A DNA stretch of 5,907 nt from Spirochaeta sp. (GTDB lineage: Bacteria > Spirochaetota > Spirochaetia > DSM-2461): positions 1-5,907 of the forward strand of contig DAOVYP010000159.1 in assembly GCA_030635565.1 (NCBI GenBank), in the 5' to 3' direction. The notes under the pieces are model-generated. The model was not told the origin of the DNA. It saw only the letters and a list, made by a program, of their open reading frames with translations, and did not search any database. Positions 5,415 to 5,907 of this stretch are shown in pieces. Both the position numbers and the translations under genes were made by a program. Every line of letters starts with the position of its first letter. Position 1 is the first letter of the stretch.

Positions 5415-5453
5415 GCAAGTTGCATCGCAAAGTTCAATTCAAAGGTTCAACCC

Positions 5454-5485
5454 AGGGACTGTTCCGGAAGGGACAGTCCCTTTTT
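5454..5485 (+). terminator. Strong intrinsic terminator of the beta-barrel gene
   Basis: AGGGACTGTTCC at 5454-5465 pairs with GGGACAGTCCCT at 5470-5481 (12 pairs including one G-U) around a GGAA tetraloop, followed by five T (5481-5485). It begins 39 bp after the TAG stop. The minus strand has no T-run after the stem, so it probably ends only the barrel transcript and not the convergent ABC gene. Confidence 0.92.
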
Positions 5486-5504
5486 CAGGCTTCCGGTTAA
5501 TCGG

Positions 5505-5907
5505 TTACAGTAAAGTTTCTTCCTCACGGCTCCCGTCGGCGAACTGAAGTTTGTACAAATTATGATAGACGCCTTTCTGTAACAGCAATTCGGCATGCGT
5601 ACCTTCTTCAATCAGCTTGCCGTGACCGAGAACCATGATACGGTCCGCTCTCCTGATGGTTGACAGTCGATGAGCAATTATCAGTGCCGTTCGATCTTCC
5701 AGAAGCTGTGCCAGGCCTTCCTGAAGCAGTGTTTCGGTTTCCGTATCCACGTTCGCTGTCGCCTCATCCAGGATAATGACCCGGGGGTTATGTGCGATGA
5801 TGCGGGCGATTGCGATCAGCTGCCGCTGACCGGCGGAAAGATTTCCGGCACCCTCGGTGATTTCAGCATCATATCCTTTCGGCAGAGATTGAATGAACGC
5901 ATCGGCT
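5505..5907 (-). CDS. ABC exporter ATPase domain, C-terminal 133 residues; 5' end outside window
   Basis: The minus-strand frame is open from the window edge to a TAA at 5505-5507. The visible part starts at ADAFIQSLPKGYDAEITEGA and then shows the ABC signature NLSAGQRQL and Walker B with catalytic Glu in VIILDEATANVDTETE. The switch histidine follows in LIIAHRLSTI, and the usual tail is DRIMVLGHGKLIEEGTHAELL. Walker A and any transmembrane domain would lie beyond 5907. The LSxGQRQL plus DEATANVDTETE combination is common in half-transporters of heterodimeric multidrug/lipid exporters (TM288/BmrD-like), often encoded next to their partner, but the substrate cannot be told. The GTG at 5748-5750 is an internal Val, not the start. 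The gene converges on the beta-barrel gene with about 90 bp between stops. Confidence 0.94.
   Translation of the reverse strand, partial: ADAFIQSLPKGYDAEITEGAGNLSAGQRQLIAIARIIAHNPRVIILDEATANVDTETETLLQEGLAQLLEDRTALIIAHRLSTIRRADRIMVLGHGKLIEEGTHAELLLQKGVYHNLYKLQFADGSREEETLL

Noticed and set aside
5013..5430. Minus-strand ORFs of 131 and 67 codons under the barrel gene
   Set aside because: They are shadow frames of a well-supported plus-strand gene, with no ribosome sites and no recognisable protein features.

Overview
The window looks like a chromosomal segment of a free-living or commensal bacterium with about 50% GC in its genes and AT-rich intergenic stretches. A Gram-negative envelope is implied by a signal-peptide-bearing beta-barrel protein whose early NPAGAA motif is typical of the FadL/PorV-TraF-like barrels found in spirochaetes. 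A spirochaete-like host is my best guess. It rests on protein style only, because the window has no rRNA or other marker gene.

Layout: (1) 3-1010 (+) is the C-terminal part of an AI-2E-family (PF01594-like) membrane protein. (2) 1029-2387 (-), convergent with it, is one reading frame that joins an HxGH nucleotidyltransferase (RibL/TagD-like) to a complete ten-helix EamA/DMT transporter. (3) 2388-2834 is a 447-bp divergent intergenic region with a strong sigma-70-type promoter, a perfect 12-bp inverted repeat just after the predicted transcription start, and a nested set of complementary segments in a leader of about 245 nt. It precedes (4) 2835-3383 (+), a TetR-family regulator ending in a UUCG-loop terminator. 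(5) 3384-4019 is a 636-bp region with no intact gene. It holds a possible IS3-type transposase remnant on the minus strand, a bulged hairpin, three consecutive long inverted repeats at about 47-50 bp centre spacing, and a very good match to a sigma-54 promoter. (6) 4020-5414 (+) is the beta-barrel protein, starting at GTG and ending in a strong GGAA-loop terminator. (7) 5505-5907 (-) is the C-terminal end of an ABC exporter ATPase domain.

The genes do not form one operon: every neighbouring pair of intact genes is convergent, divergent or separated by a terminator. The plausible functional links are the TetR regulator acting on itself and/or on the divergent fusion gene, and the sigma-54 promoter, perhaps with the upstream palindromes as activator sites, driving the barrel gene. 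The points most worth a second look are the nucleotidyltransferase-transporter fusion, the structured tetR leader, and the palindrome array upstream of the sigma-54 promoter. No CRISPR array, tRNA, rRNA, phage or defence gene was seen.
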